DNA of 64,000 bases from Haliotis asinina (taxonomy: Eukaryota > Mollusca > Gastropoda > Lepetellida > Haliotidae): the NCBI RefSeq assembly GCF_037392515.1, contig NC_090280.1, forward strand, positions 26,355,118-26,419,117, given 5' to 3'. The position numbers were made by a program, and so were the translations under genes. Positions 1 through 11,790 of the stretch are shown one piece after another (positions within the stretch are counted from its first letter, which is position 1; each line of letters starts with the position of its first letter). The notes under the pieces are model-generated. The model was not told the DNA's origin. It ran no database searches and saw only the letters and a list, made by a program, of their open reading frames with translations.

Positions 1-2221
1 AAGGTTTCTAAAGTGCTTGCAGGAGGAAGAAAAAATTATTAGGAATGCATTGTATAAAATCGCTCCAATGCGTATGACCAGAGCCGACAAGCTAGCTCAC
101 ACCAGTAGCACTAACTGTCACGTGTGCGACTCACCACTTAACGGTGATTCGGTGAGAGATCACTGCCACATAACTGGTAAGTATAGAGGCGCCGCTCACA
201 ACGCGTGCAACCTCAAGCTTAAAATCAATCCTAAGACAATAAACATCCCCGTTGTCTTTCACAACTTGAGAGGATACGACTCTCACTTGATCATGCAGGC
301 CATCGCGAAAATCGATGGTAATATATCGTGCATCCCAAACAACATGGAGAGATACATCTCCTTCAGCTTAAACGGACTTAGGTTCATTGACTCGTTTCAA
401 TTCCTCCTGTCGTCACTCGACAGTCTGGTCAAGGCCAACAATACCTTCCCTATCACCGATCGATACACAGACGCCGAGACTAGACACCTGCTCATGAGGA
501 AGGGCGTATACCCATATGAGTACATGGATAGCTGGGCTAAGTTCACAGAGACCAGACTACCTCCTATCGACTGCTTTTATAGCAAGCTGAATGAGGCGTC
601 AGTCTCACGAGACGATTACTCGCACGCGATTAACGTATGGAATAAACTGGGTTGTAAGAACCTGGGCGATTATCACGATCTGTACTTGAGGACAGATGTA
701 CTGCTGTTAGCCGACGTGTTTGAAACGTTCAGGCGGACCTGTTTAAAGCAGTATAAACTCGACCCCGCATGGTATTACACCAGCCCAGGTCTGTCGTGGG
801 ACGCCTTGCTTAGAAAGACCGGAGTTAATTTGGAATTGCTCACAGATTACGACATACACCTATTCATTGAGAAGGGCTTGCGAGGTGGGATTTCCATGGC
901 ATCCAAGCGATACGCTAAAGCAAATAATCAATACGTGAAAGGTTACGATCCTAACAAACCAACCAATCACATTCTATACCTCGACGCAAACAACCTGTAC
1001 GGCTGGGCCATGAGCCAGTATCTACCTACAGGGGGATTCGAATGGGTACCAAACGTTGATGTTATGAGCATTGCACCAGATTCGAACAAAGGGTATATCC
1101 TCGAAGTTGACTTAGAGTATCCCAAGGCATTACACGCATCGCACAACAGCTATCCCCTTGCACCCGAACGTATGAAGGTTAACACAGACTGGATGTCTGA
1201 GTACCAACATAACTTGTCAGGTGGTCGTGTGGCGGACGTTGAAAAACTCGTGCCTAACTTAATGAATAAGACCAAGTACATAGTTCACTATCGCAACCTA
1301 CAGCTGTACCTGTCATTGGGTATGAGGCTGACCAAAATACACAGGGTGCTCATGTTCGACCAGAGCCCATGGATGGAGCCCTACATCAGAATGAACACAG
1401 ACCTACGAAAAAAAGCCACCAGTGATTTTGAGAAAAATCTCTACAAGCTCATGAACAACTCGGTGTTTGGTAAGACTATGGAAAACCTTAGGAAACGTGT
1501 AACCGTGAAACTGGTTAGATCTAGTGAGGAAGACAAGCTCAGGAAATTGATAGCCAGTCCGGCATTCAACCGTAATAAAATATTCACAGACGACCTAGTT
1601 GCCATACACATGAAGAAAAGCCACATAAAATTCAACCGACCTGTTTACGTTGGGATGAGTATCCTCGATTTATCCAAACACCTGATGTACGACTTTTACT
1701 ACAACGAGCTTAAGAAACAGTACGGCGACAGGTGCGAAGTGCTGTACACTGACACGGATTCCCTGCTGATGGAGATTCGAACCGAGGATATATACGAGGA
1801 TATGAAAAAACACATCGATTTATACGACACCAGCGACTATCCTAAGACCCATACCATGCACAGCACGGTAAATAAAAAGGTCCTAGGTAAGATGAAGGAC
1901 GAGTGTGCTGGCACGCCAATAGCTGAGTACATAGGTTTGAGACCTAAGATGTATTCCATATTGAAAGCCGACAATAGTGAGATCCGGAAGGCTAAGGGGG
2001 TTAAGAAGTATGTGGTGAAACAACACATCAAACACGCCAGATTCAAGGAGGCTCTGTTCAAGACCCGTACCTTTAGGCATAAGATGAACACGCTTAGAAG
2101 TGATGGACATAAGATATACGGACTGACTATAAACAAGACGTCCCTATCGCCTATGGACACGAAACGTTGGATAGCTATTGATGGTATAAACACATACGCG
2201 TATGGACATGAAAAAATTTGA
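1..2221 (+). CDS. Protein-primed type B DNA polymerase with endonuclease VII-like zinc motif (Polinton/adintovirus-like), 5' partial
   Basis: The reading frame is open to the first base of the window, so the start is missing; the first start-like codon is TTG at 17 and residues are numbered from there. A Cys-rich endonuclease VII-like zinc motif is at residues 34-64 (CHVC, DHCH, then a Cys). The FHNLRGYDSH block (exonuclease II type) and LRTDVLLLAD (exonuclease III type) follow. Polymerase motif A is DANNLYGWAM near 323, motif B KLMNNSVFG near 477 and motif C YTDTDS near 577. The exonuclease I block (D-F-E type) should lie upstream of the window, because the decayed copy at 54.2 kb carries its counterpart before the zinc region. 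No stop or intron interrupts 734 codons, so the copy looks young or active. It overlaps the integrase by 20 bases in another frame, which suggests one transcript. The family would replicate the element by protein-primed synthesis. A related linear-plasmid polymerase is less likely given the integrase. Confidence 0.88.
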   Translation, partial: RFLKCLQEEEKIIRNALYKIAPMRMTRADKLAHTSSTNCHVCDSPLNGDSVRDHCHITGKYRGAAHNACNLKLKINPKTINIPVVFHNLRGYDSHLIMQAIAKIDGNISCIPNNMERYISFSLNGLRFIDSFQFLLSSLDSLVKANNTFPITDRYTDAETRHLLMRKGVYPYEYMDSWAKFTETRLPPIDCFYSKLNEASVSRDDYSHAINVWNKLGCKNLGDYHDLYLRTDVLLLADVFETFRRTCLKQYKLDPAWYYTSPGLSWDALLRKTGVNLELLTDYDIHLFIEKGLRGGISMASKRYAKANNQYVKGYDPNKPTNHILYLDANNLYGWAMSQYLPTGGFEWVPNVDVMSIAPDSNKGYILEVDLEYPKALHASHNSYPLAPERMKVNTDWMSEYQHNLSGGRVADVEKLVPNLMNKTKYIVHYRNLQLYLSLGMRLTKIHRVLMFDQSPWMEPYIRMNTDLRKKATSDFEKNLYKLMNNSVFGKTMENLRKRVTVKLVRSSEEDKLRKLIASPAFNRNKIFTDDLVAIHMKKSHIKFNRPVYVGMSILDLSKHLMYDFYYNELKKQYGDRCEVLYTDTDSLLMEIRTEDIYEDMKKHIDLYDTSDYPKTHTMHSTVNKKVLGKMKDECAGTPIAEYIGLRPKMYSILKADNSEIRKAKGVKKYVVKQHIKHARFKEALFKTRTFRHKMNTLRSDGHKIYGLTINKTSLSPMDTKRWIAIDGINTYAYGHEKI

Positions 2222-3170
2222 GGCTATTTATTACAGCCCGCGTGGATATTGGAAAGGAGCTAGCGCAGTAGATAAGCTATCTAAAATGGCACGAGTATCA
2301 CCAGAGAAAGCCAAAGCGTGGCTTGAAAAACAAGCCCTGTGGCAGATCTATTTGCCGGCGCCACGCTACGTACCTAGAAGGAGTTTCGGAATTAACATAC
2401 CTAATAGCATTCACCAGGCAGACCTACTGTTCCTACCTCATGATAAGAGGTACAAGTATGCCTTAACCGTAGTGGACGTAGCCAGTCGTTACAAGGAAGC
2501 CGAACCCTTGACCACGAAAGATTCGGCTAAAGTAGCCAAAGGATTAGAACGCATATACAAACGCAGCCCGCTGACTTGGCCAACAGAGCTGCAAGTTGAT
2601 CCCGGACGGGAGTTCATGGGTGCCGTTTCACAACTGCTAGCCAAACACGATACAAAGGTCAGACGTGGCACGGCCGGAGCCCATCGCAGCCAAGCTATAG
2701 TTGAGAGATTTAATAGGACTTTGGCTGAGCGCTTGTTCGGTCATCAATATGCTAGGGAAATGACCACCCCTGGAAAACGATCGACTGAATGGGTAGCGAG
2801 TTTACCCGAGGTGGTGTCGGCAATCAACCATGAAATAACCCGGCTCACTGGTAAGAAACCGGCAGACGCTATCAAACTAAAATCAGTGTTAGCAGAGTCG
2901 TCTGCTCCATTGCGTGGGAAGGAGAAACAGATACCAGATAGGGCCTTAGTTAGGTATCTATACCAGCCGGGGGAACACGAGGGTGATAGCCGTAAGCGAG
3001 CCACCGATCCTATATGGTCGGTCAAAACTTACAACATAGATAAAGTGGATATGAAAGCCGACGAACCTAACTTATACTACTTGAGGGGTGGGCCAGGTAG
3101 GGGGTTTGTAAGAGAAGAATTATTGATCGTACCGTACGGCACAGTGTTACCGCCTGCCAAGTCACGGTAA
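2202..3170 (+). CDS. Retroviral-type (rve) integrase of a Polinton/adintovirus-like element
   Basis: This 322-residue ORF starts at an ATG inside the end of the polymerase gene and is read in a shifted frame. The catalytic triad is visible: Asp74 in HQADLLFLPH, Asp133 in LQVDPGREF and Glu168 in IVERFNRTL, the D-D-E spacing of retroviral and Polinton integrases. The N-terminal 60 residues look like a helix-turn-helix region (SPEKAKAWLEKQ) rather than an HHCC zinc finger. The C-terminal part (WSVKTYNIDKVDM, then NLYYLRGGPGRGF) is the basic end usual in these enzymes; I see no clear chromodomain. The enzyme would insert element DNA into the host chromosome. A polymerase and an integrase on one intron-free stretch is the signature of Polinton/Maverick or adintovirus elements. 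A Ty3-type retrotransposon is unlikely because the partner is a DNA polymerase. No protease, packaging ATPase or capsid gene is seen here. Confidence 0.88.
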   Translation: MDMKKFEAIYYSPRGYWKGASAVDKLSKMARVSPEKAKAWLEKQALWQIYLPAPRYVPRRSFGINIPNSIHQADLLFLPHDKRYKYALTVVDVASRYKEAEPLTTKDSAKVAKGLERIYKRSPLTWPTELQVDPGREFMGAVSQLLAKHDTKVRRGTAGAHRSQAIVERFNRTLAERLFGHQYAREMTTPGKRSTEWVASLPEVVSAINHEITRLTGKKPADAIKLKSVLAESSAPLRGKEKQIPDRALVRYLYQPGEHEGDSRKRATDPIWSVKTYNIDKVDMKADEPNLYYLRGGPGRGFVREELLIVPYGTVLPPAKSR

Positions 3171-3227
3171 ACGTGATGGCGTGGCTTTGTGGTAGGGGCA
3201 ATAATAGCAAGAGCTAATGGTCCCACC

Positions 3228-3254
3228 AAAGCCTCATTTACTAAATGAGGCTTT
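3228..3254 (+). terminator. Perfect 12-bp hairpin downstream of the integrase
   Basis: AAAGCCTCATTT (3228-3239) pairs perfectly with AAATGAGGCTTT (3243-3254) around a 3-base loop, and more T follows. It lies 57 bases after the integrase stop. The form is that of an intrinsic terminator or of the 3'-end hairpins used by some large DNA viruses. A role in ending the polymerase-integrase transcript is inference; a chance or replication-related palindrome is possible. Confidence 0.45.
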
Positions 3255-3259
3255 TTAGA

Positions 3260-6200
3260 GGGGTTTTTGAAAAGTGTTTTCGGACTATCATTCCCTATAC
3301 TACTTACTGAGACAGGGTCCACCTCATTACCCACCTGTCCCGGGTATCAGAGCTACCCGTCCCCGCCCTACTTGGAACACAGTGCTGTGACATATTTTGT
3401 TACCTGTTCTTGGCATGAACACTGATCCCCATCCACCATTCATTTCCCCATCTAACACTGCTGCCTGATAATCGTTAACAACAGCGAGATTGGATGATGT
3501 CAGTGGGGATGATTGTTGAGTGATATAAGAAATATTCTTCATATGTCTGTTTTTACCCGTTGCTTGGATATTTCAAGATGTTGGAAATGTTATTTACCAT
3601 CATCCTTATGCAATGATTGAATGACATATTGTCACAAAACTGGCACTGTCAAATATAATCCTCAAAATTTCCTAATGCAAATATAAAATCATTATTTGCT
3701 CATAAATATATGTATTCAAACAACAGAACAGAGGTTTAAGAAGAGTTTTCTGTAAATTACTACAAACTTTTAATGTTAAAAACCTTAGAAAGAATAATGT
3801 ACATGATCAAAATGTTTGTTTCATTTTTGTAATGAAGGCCATGTCTAGGATCAGTTTCAAATTCTTTTCATTTGTAAACATTACCAGTTTCTTAGGAACA
3901 GGTATCTCCCTATGATCTCAACTGTCCACAAAGATGAATAGCAGATGGAAAACCTGTTCAACTCAAGAAATATCAATATACTATTATCTGTTTCAGTATT
4001 TCTAAAAAGAATTTTTGAAATTAGACAGCATACAATATGTTTATATATAATATAAAAAGTATATTTATATTTCCATGTGATTCTGCAATGTGAAAATATA
4101 ACAACACAACTGTACTATAGGCTTGAAATACTGAATAAACCTCTGTGTGATAACCTTACTTCCTGTAACCTGACTGTGCCTGCCTACACCATATTTCACC
4201 TAGCTTTACCTGCATGTTATGGCCTGCATGTTTAATCAGATCGAAGTCCTTCATATCACGCTGGATTGTTTGACAAACAAAGAGCTAGAAATTCATTGTG
4301 TTTACCTATTGAAAAGTGCATTTCAAAAAGCCATGGTCATCAGATAAATTTTGTAGATTATCAGTTGTTATATGTCAGAAGTATTTTTGAGAATTTCAGC
4401 TGATATTACCAGTGTACAACAGCTGCTTTGTAGGCTGTATATCTTCTTGCATATGAGTGGCGGGCGGGCGGAGTGAGTTTGTGACGGTCGTGAGTCTCCC
4501 ACGTTTAAAAATCATGTGCAGCTGTGGCATGTTATCAATTTCCCCGTTGGAAAATCAAAATAAACAAGTACAACGGCATTACAAGTATAGGAAGCAGGAT
4601 ATATAGAACTGACTAGCCTCGTACAATCAGGCAGTATTTTGTAACAACATATAATACACTTAAACAGTACAAACTATGATCCTTTAAATCACAACCTATG
4701 AAAACCCTTTGACTATTATACGTTACCACATACTGTCATCTGCACATGATGTCACCAGCAGAAATAGTATCCGAACTGCAACACAACCAATGCATCCAAG
4801 AATTCAAGACTGTCAATCAGAGTTCATTTTGTTAGGTTTGTAATGCAAAATAATTGCAAAGTCATATTTCATAGCATACGTAACTCTGTGAAATAGTCGA
4901 AAAGTTGAAAATCTTTATTATTAAAAGCGATTTATCATTGTTGGAAAAGGCAATTTTCACATAAGACTTCGATGGCAGAAATGTCGATGATGTCGATGCG
5001 GAAAGTAAATTAGGAAAATAAGGTCCCAAATATATCAAAATATGTATGTAACATGTTACTGGAATAAATTCATAAAACGTGCGAATTCTGTGAGAAAGCT
5101 GAATTTCTTGGTGTACCAATGTCGCATTCTCTTATCATTCTCTAAGTCTGGCAGTTCTCTCTCACTTGATATTCTGACGAATATCGAAACAAGGACATAT
5201 TATATTTTAAGATGCATGTGACGGCTGGTTCGTTACGGAAGTTCGTCATTGTAATTGTAGACAGTACTGCCTGAGAGTCAGTCATTTCCATGGAATATGT
5301 GCTCAGTGTAAATACAAATAAAACAAAAGCTGCTGTGTTAAAAATGGCGGTAAATTGTCCAAATCAGAAAACTAGTTGTATAACAGAGAATACTTAGATG
5401 TATCTAAGGACACGTATTTCGAAGTGTACATTTTGCCCATACGTTATCATCGTATCATCATGCAAATATTAAATGGGCAATAGGTTTTAATGGGCATTTA
5501 CAAAGATTTTAAGAAATTGGGCAATGTAAATTTTGCAAACATTTTTTTAAAAAATATGTGATGCCAAATGTACGAATTATGCTATATGCGACAGAAGGTT
5601 TGGGAGTTTTCTCGTCTTTAAAGCATTAGACAAAGGTTAACCTGTATGCCTCTAAGATGCTTTAGGAGTTAAGTTCAATACTCCCAAATGAGATGATTTA
5701 TTATGAATATACGTTTCCATTATGTTTTAGATGCACACAAACGTATCAAATACTGGTACAGTGTATAAGCCTGTATCACGATTACCTATGAAAGGTTATA
5801 ACATGTGTCTGGTCTATGTTTTGTTGGTATGTCCTAACTGCACTCATTTAATCTCTACCACAATGTCACTATAATACATATCCCAGCACGTTCAAAATAA
5901 ATTTGTTCATGAGCACTAGTATCACAAGTAATATTTACAGATTGATATGTGATTCTGCCATTCTTTTGAACTTAAACTACGTCTGAAACGTTTTCTAAAA
6001 TCATTATTGTTCTCTGATTCAGTACTGAATCAAATGTAGTATACAATGAAAAATTTTCTGACCGTACATTCAATGCGGGTCAGAGATGTCTTCTGCGTAT
6101 ACACGTACAAGCTTGACACTAAACGTCCGCTGAGTCGCTTGGTTGACGATTACCTTGTGGTGCAGTCTGGCTGTTGCTGCACCACTACTATCGTGTAATT

Positions 6201-7195
6201 ACACATTTAGACGCCGAATACAGCGCTGTGGACCCACTGACGGTCTTCTGTGTTTGAAGGGAATTACCCCCAAACAATACCTCTCCGAGATATATGTAGC
6301 AATATGACAAACTGTGAGTGGATCCACTCAAACTGTACATTGAGTATCTTTATGTCGGGGAGACGGCGAATGTGTGTACCACTACATCGAGTTGACACTC
6401 AAGCCGTGCATGCCGGTTAGAGGAATATTTCATTGACAAACGGTGTCAGCAACATTGAACTACTTTACATCATGAATACTTACGGAGCCACGAACATATT
6501 TCCTTCATGGCCACACCGATCCAGCATGGCGCGTAGTTGCGTCATCGGTGGCCCTGATTATCATAACGTGCCGCGGACCGTCGTCAACAATTCAGCCACT
6601 TTTCTTGATGTAATACTGGTACTTTTCAGGAAATTCTGACTGAATCATCTACACACTATCAGATATTTACTAAAGGGCTCTAGTATGTTTTACATGTTTC
6701 TAGAGTTATTTTTGTCTTATCACTGGATTAGGGACATTAGAGACATGGGGCCCAGTCAAAGTGTGGACATCGCGTGCCATCGTTTCGTATTTTTTATCGG
6801 CTTTTACGAATCAAAAAAGCTTAAAGATTGAATGACAACTGGAGAGTGAATGAGATAATATTTATAGTCACGTTGGCAAGATTTCAACCATATCGTGACT
6901 TGAAAGCTATATTTTATAATAGACATAATAGACACAATTAAATTGTAAAAAAACTACCACTGAAGAGCGATGCAATAACTTGATTATCATAGAAAGAGAA
7001 TTAAAACTAGCTTGGAACTGTCAAATTTAACAAACTGTAATGGACAGCACAAAATAAAAACAAGCTCGAGATCACCAACAACTGAAGGTTGATCACCATA
7101 CTAGGCACCATGGGGATTTTTCTACCTGCATGGCTCTTAGCCTTACTTTGAATGTTTTGGGACTAACGTACCTGCTCAGGAAGGCAATACTTTTA
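3260..7195. other. AT-rich stretch with no gene recognised
   Basis: Short ORFs only, none with a recognisable motif. I found no polymerase, capsid or ATPase continuation of the element at the left. No Ig exon was seen. The 3' boundary of the left element must lie here or at its hairpin, but I could not identify a terminal inverted repeat. A C-rich homopolymer tract occupies about 7205-7245. Confidence 0.5.
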
Positions 7196-7249
7196 CAGTA
7201 TTTTAACCCCCACCCCCACCCCCCCCACCCCCCACCCCCCCGAGCATAC

Positions 7250-7980
7250 AGCCACTAACATTCTTAATTACTAATTCAAACTTCTAATCATAAAATATTT
7301 TATTTTGTATATATATTATTATATAGCTTTTTACAAATCAGTTAACAAGTCTACTTCTTTAAATGCAAAAATAAATCAGACTTGTTATTATCAAAAAGAT
7401 CCTTCATGGCTCGTGGTTCAAAATACTTATTCCTTGTGATGGAATATTCAACACAATAAAGCAATACGTGATTGGCCGTGATTCTTTCATCACGAGGGAT
7501 ACAAAACTTAGTGTCTTCATCTGTTAACAAGTACTCATGAGTACATCTTGAATGACCAATATAGGATTTTATTTCAATGTAATTTATTGATATCTACTTG
7601 GACGTCCCACTTCTGCATAAGATCACGGACAGAAACTCAGAATACAGAATAAGCAGAGGTTTATTGAGCACAGATTCATTGAGTGCTGTTTCATCAGTAA
7701 GATCGGCCATCGTGTTCCCAGAAATACTAACGTGGCTGGGTAACCAATAAAAGAATTGGCCAATAGCAAGATCTTTATATAATACAATAATTTGTTGTAA
7801 TAACCCGAAGACAAAAAGATTCAGAAAAGGTGATATATTGGTTGTGTTAAGGATGTTTCTGAATATATGTGAGTTGTTAATACGATGAGCCTGATGAGCA
7901 ATCTCTTGACCAAAGCCGTATAAAATTAACTTTACAGTGCATAACAAAACTACATTCCAATAAGTCAAGCCCTTCATATA
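7250..7980 (-). pseudogene. 3' end of a LINE (RNase H and C-terminal zinc-knuckle-like region), decayed
   Basis: Read on the minus strand, this matches the RNase H end of a non-LTR retrotransposon: YWLPSHVSISGNTMADLTDE is the conserved segment after the RNase H core (normally a W-V-P-S-H-V-G-I type block). A region like FCIPRDERITANHVLLYCVE follows, the usual C-terminal cysteine segment with one Cys lost. Stops break the frame. The same parts occur in the plus-strand copy next door. Clade is uncertain (an RNase H-bearing Jockey/I/Nimb-type group). Confidence 0.7.
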
Positions 7981-7984
7981 ACTG

Positions 7985-9060
7985 TGTCTTCAATCCGATC
8001 TATAAGGGTCTGTCCAACAAGAAATCTTCTCCTGTTCCACCTGTTGGGCTCAGAGTTAAGCCATTTATTGCTGCTGTGGGCACTGAAATGGACAAAATCG
8101 CTCCTTCCCGACTTCTTTCTTCTCCTCCTTGGCAATTGACCAGACCACAAGTTGACCTAACATTAACTACATTTAAAAACTCAGAACCAATGAATTACAA
8201 TATAAACCAGAATATAATCCATTAAAAACTAAATACAACACTTACAAAGCCTATTTACAGATGGATCCAAGGACGATGGCGCAGTGGCTTGTGCCAGGAC
8301 AATATCTTCTAGAATACCAAAGAACGGCTCTTTTTTTGTCCTGCAAAAGCAAACGCCTATTACATATATCCAAAGACACCTTAAACATAAACGATATTAA
8401 ATCTATTCAGATTCTCTTTCGTGCCTTGAGGCAATTGAAAACTTATCGTGTAAACATCCACTTTCAATAGAAATTATGGAACTCAATAAAGATCTTGCTA
8501 CTGGCGACATTAGCTTTTGTTGGTTACCCAGCCATGTAGACATTTCTGGTAACGCAATGGCCGATCTTACTGCCAAGGCAGCACTCAACAAATCTTTGAC
8601 ACCACTTCTTATCCCATAAGATTACAAAGCTAGCAGTTGAACTTACGTCCATGATGTGATGCAGAAGTGGAACTCCCTAGTAGGTATAAATAGATTACAT
8701 GCAATAAAACCTTATATTGTTATACCCACTTGGGTTGTCCAGATTTGAATAGGTCATCACGCGACGATAACGTATTGGGCACACAAGACATACTCATGAA
8801 TACCCATTGAAAGGTGAAGATGTTCAATTCTGCATCCCTTGTGATGACAGAATCACGATCAAGCATGTCTTGCTTGACTGTGTTGAATACTCCATCACAA
8901 TGGATAAGTATTTTAAATCACGAACCATGAAGGATCGTTTTAGTAGCATTAGTTCTCATTCAATTATTGCATTTTAAAAATAATTAGATTTTGTTAAATA
9001 ATTTGTAAACAGAAAGTCTTTTGATATTGGTAGTTTAGTTTAGTAACTGTGATTGTTAGT
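7985..9060 (+). pseudogene. 5'-truncated LINE end with RNase H domain, decayed
   Basis: On the plus strand, with a few frame changes, one can read a linker (FNPIYKGLSNKKSSPVPP), an RNase H start (TDGSKDDGAVA), a middle block (IYSDSLSCLEAIEN), CWLPSHVDISGNAMADLTAK near 8520-8580 and a C-terminal cysteine block (FCIPCDDRITIKHVLLDC) near 8825-8890. These are the order and motifs of an RNase H-type non-LTR retrotransposon end. Frameshifts and stops show it is dead. It meets the minus-strand copy head to head at about 7980. Confidence 0.72.
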
Positions 9061-9559
9061 GGTTTTTAACTCAAAGGGGTTTGAAGTATTGTAAACTTAT
9101 TGTCCGGAGAGGGTACGTAAGTCCCAATACATGAACAGTAAATTTTAAACTTGCCGATTTCTTCATCGTAGAATATGTGTGCTTTTAATTTCTGGCTAGA
9201 TATCTCTCCTGTCACCTCTGGCTGAAGTGATAAGTCCATGCAGGTAGGCAAGAGTCTGTAAGTCACCATGGTCCCTGGTATTTTGATCTACCTTCACTTG
9301 TTGGTGATTTATAACCTGTGTTTGCCTTTTTAACTGCAGTGTTTTAGTTTTGTATGTTAGTTTTATGTTTGTGTTAGTCTAGTGTTCTTAATCTCCTTCG
9401 TTGACAGGTTTTTACGTAAGCAATTTAATTTGATTTATAAGATTTAATAGTTTCACAACAAGAGTTTGCCCATATTTCTGTTCTGAGCCGTAACATAACA
9501 TTAGTGAGATCGGTGAATATGTTAAATTACATTTGAAAATTAATGTATCACAGTGTCTT

Positions 9560-10450
9560 TTGAAATTGGTTAACTGATACAATTGTCTTTCTGACTTGAG
9601 ATGCTAAACGTAATTCTGCCACGGATCAAACTAATTTTAGTGTAAATATTGTGCCTTTCTAATTGCACCCCATTAACATACCACATTTCATAAGATCTAG
9701 ATCCCTCCATTTCTAAAAACAACAACTTTAGTTTTAGTAAAATTTACTCTCAGTCCTGCATTCTATTTACAGTTGAATACACATGTCTGAAAGAGCCGAA
9801 ACACCGTTAGCAAACATAAGGTCATTCACATTATTAACAATAGCGGAAATAAACATAACTGTACATAAAAGATCAATAAATATTACAAATATTTGAGGGA
9901 TATTGCTGATAGGTACCCACATTTGAAGAAAATTGTTTAGAAAACCCTCAGGGGCTCTAACACAGGCACGAAGTTAATTAGAAGTAATACCATTCACAAA
10001 CTTTCCATCAAGTCCAACCTTACGGGCGGGGAGTATGTAAAAGTTCAACATGTTTAAGTGTCTCGAAAGAGTATAATAAAACACTAAAATCTACACTGTT
10101 TCTTACAATAATATTTCTGTATGTTAGCATGACGTGTAAGAATGCAGCCTGATATTCACAAATGATATTATTTCAAGTTCACCGTTTTAGTCTTTATCTA
10201 AATTGATGTAAATAATTTACAAAAAGAGTCAGTGAAGGATAAACCACAGTAATTATCAGGTGTCGTCCTTGTGGCAAGAAGTTAACAGGTGTTAAGAAAT
10301 GACCTTACCCCCAAATGAGAGGGAAATCACCATAGTCATATATAAAGTTTATGAAAACGGCAGTGTTAGTAGGGACAATAAATCTTCTCGACTCCTTTAG
10401 AAATTCATGTGTAATTGCGTATGGATCAGGGCCTTTACTCTTTAGCAAAG
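9560..10450 (-). pseudogene. LINE reverse-transcriptase fragment, heavily decayed
   Basis: On the minus strand, discontinuous frames recall the reverse-transcriptase core: a K-G-P-D-P-Y block near 10.42 kb (usual A-P-G-P-D-G), then FINFIYDYGDFPLIW, a QAAFL segment (usual QAGFR), a degraded ADD-like block and, near 9.73 kb, LRVNFTKTKVVVFRNGG, which closely resembles the K-T-K-V-M-V-F motif. Many stops. It may be the upstream part of the minus-strand RNase H fragment at 7.25-7.98 kb, with the plus-strand copy inserted between them. Confidence 0.55.
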
Positions 10451-10459
10451 TGAGAATAG

Positions 10460-11287
10460 TTAGATGTTAGAATAGATATTTCTTGTTTGCTTGTGTAAAA
10501 ATGAATAAAATGAATGTAAGCTGCCTGTAGGTTGTAAGTGTGGAGGTAAAGGTTCTTGTGCGTTTTGAGGATATTAATGCACAAAATATTTGGGGAGTGA
10601 TCTATCCATTTGTTGATTGATTGTGTTACGAGAGTGTGTTTTCTGTAATTTGTATTATCATTGATTAAGTAATAGTTATCACTGGGTCACTTTTCACATC
10701 ATATATGTGCGATGGCAATAGTATTTTAGCGGCAGGCCTTCTTGATAGCGTCTCAGTTGTCTGCCCTTGGCAATTTATTATTTACGCTGTGAATTTTTAT
10801 AGGATTTGTGTGTCTCTGCCTATTATCATATGTTTGTCAACAACGTCCGACCTACAACCTTCATCCAAGACTGACTGCTTGACTGCTCTGAGAAATCAAG
10901 CTTTATCTAGAATTTCTGCTCTCCCTGTAATGTAATAAAATCTCCAAGATTCTGTAGTCCAGCATATGACTAGACGACTTCGCACTATACCAAGGTGTGC
11001 TCGACGTCTAGCCGGCGAGAGAATTTTCTTTGACGCACAGTGCGCTGTACAGATATGTACAGCGGTTTAAGGCAAAAATCCAGCCTATCGACTAGAACAG
11101 GTGCACGGATTGCTAAAACAAACACTCATTTTCAAAACGGCATACTTACATCCACTAACATCCATTCACTTTATTTTATATCAGCCCTGATACAGAACCA
11201 CCCCAGTTTTTCACCACTGGACGAACATTTTGATTGGTTAAGCAAAAAGTGGAATCGCTCTAAAACGGTTAGCGATAAATTGACTGT
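10460..11287. other. No gene recognised
   Basis: Non-repetitive AT-rich DNA between the LINE debris and the left end of the 11.29-kb transposon. Short ORFs show no motif I recognise. Confidence 0.5.
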
Positions 11288-11590
11288 CACAGCAAAAATA
11301 ACTTGGTTTCCGTTCTTGCGGAAACCTGATGGATACTGGGTAATGTAGGTTTCCGCTAGGTTTCAGTTTGAGGAAACGCGCAATGAGAGTTTCCGCATAG
11401 TTTCCACAACTGAAACTAACAAGTCTTAGTTTCCGTCATGTTTCCGTCAACTGAAACTGTAGTTGGAAGTTTCCATTTAGTTTCAGTTTACTGAAACCTT
11501 TATAGCTGGAGTGAGTAAGTTTCTGGTCTTGCGGAAACCTTGTGGATCTTGGGTAATGTAGGTTTCCGCTAGGTTTCTGTACAAGGAAGA
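11288..11590. repeat. Left terminal inverted repeat and subterminal repeat block
   Basis: Contains the terminal CACAGCAAAAATAAC followed by many GGAAAC/GTTTCC motifs in both orientations. It pairs with 17100-17441. Confidence 0.7.
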
Positions 11591-11790
11591 TGACAATGAG
11601 AATTCGCTTAGTTTAGAAAGCTGAAATATGCTGTATTATCTTGTTATATTTATTCCATATTTATTTGAACAAAAAACAAACGCTGGAAATATTATGATCC
11701 AACTGTTTCATTTCTTAGAAAAGCTCACATTTTAATGCAACAGGGCAGTTGCAGTAGTACACAATTCGCTGTATTAAGAAACTGGGGCGC

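Noticed and set aside
1837..2193. Minus-strand ORFs of 75-118 codons inside the polymerase gene
   Set aside because: Shadows of a strongly coding plus-strand frame.
1..3254. Contaminating virus or bacterial contig
   Set aside because: The sequence runs without a break into AT-rich animal DNA, and a decayed relative sits in an intron of the same window.
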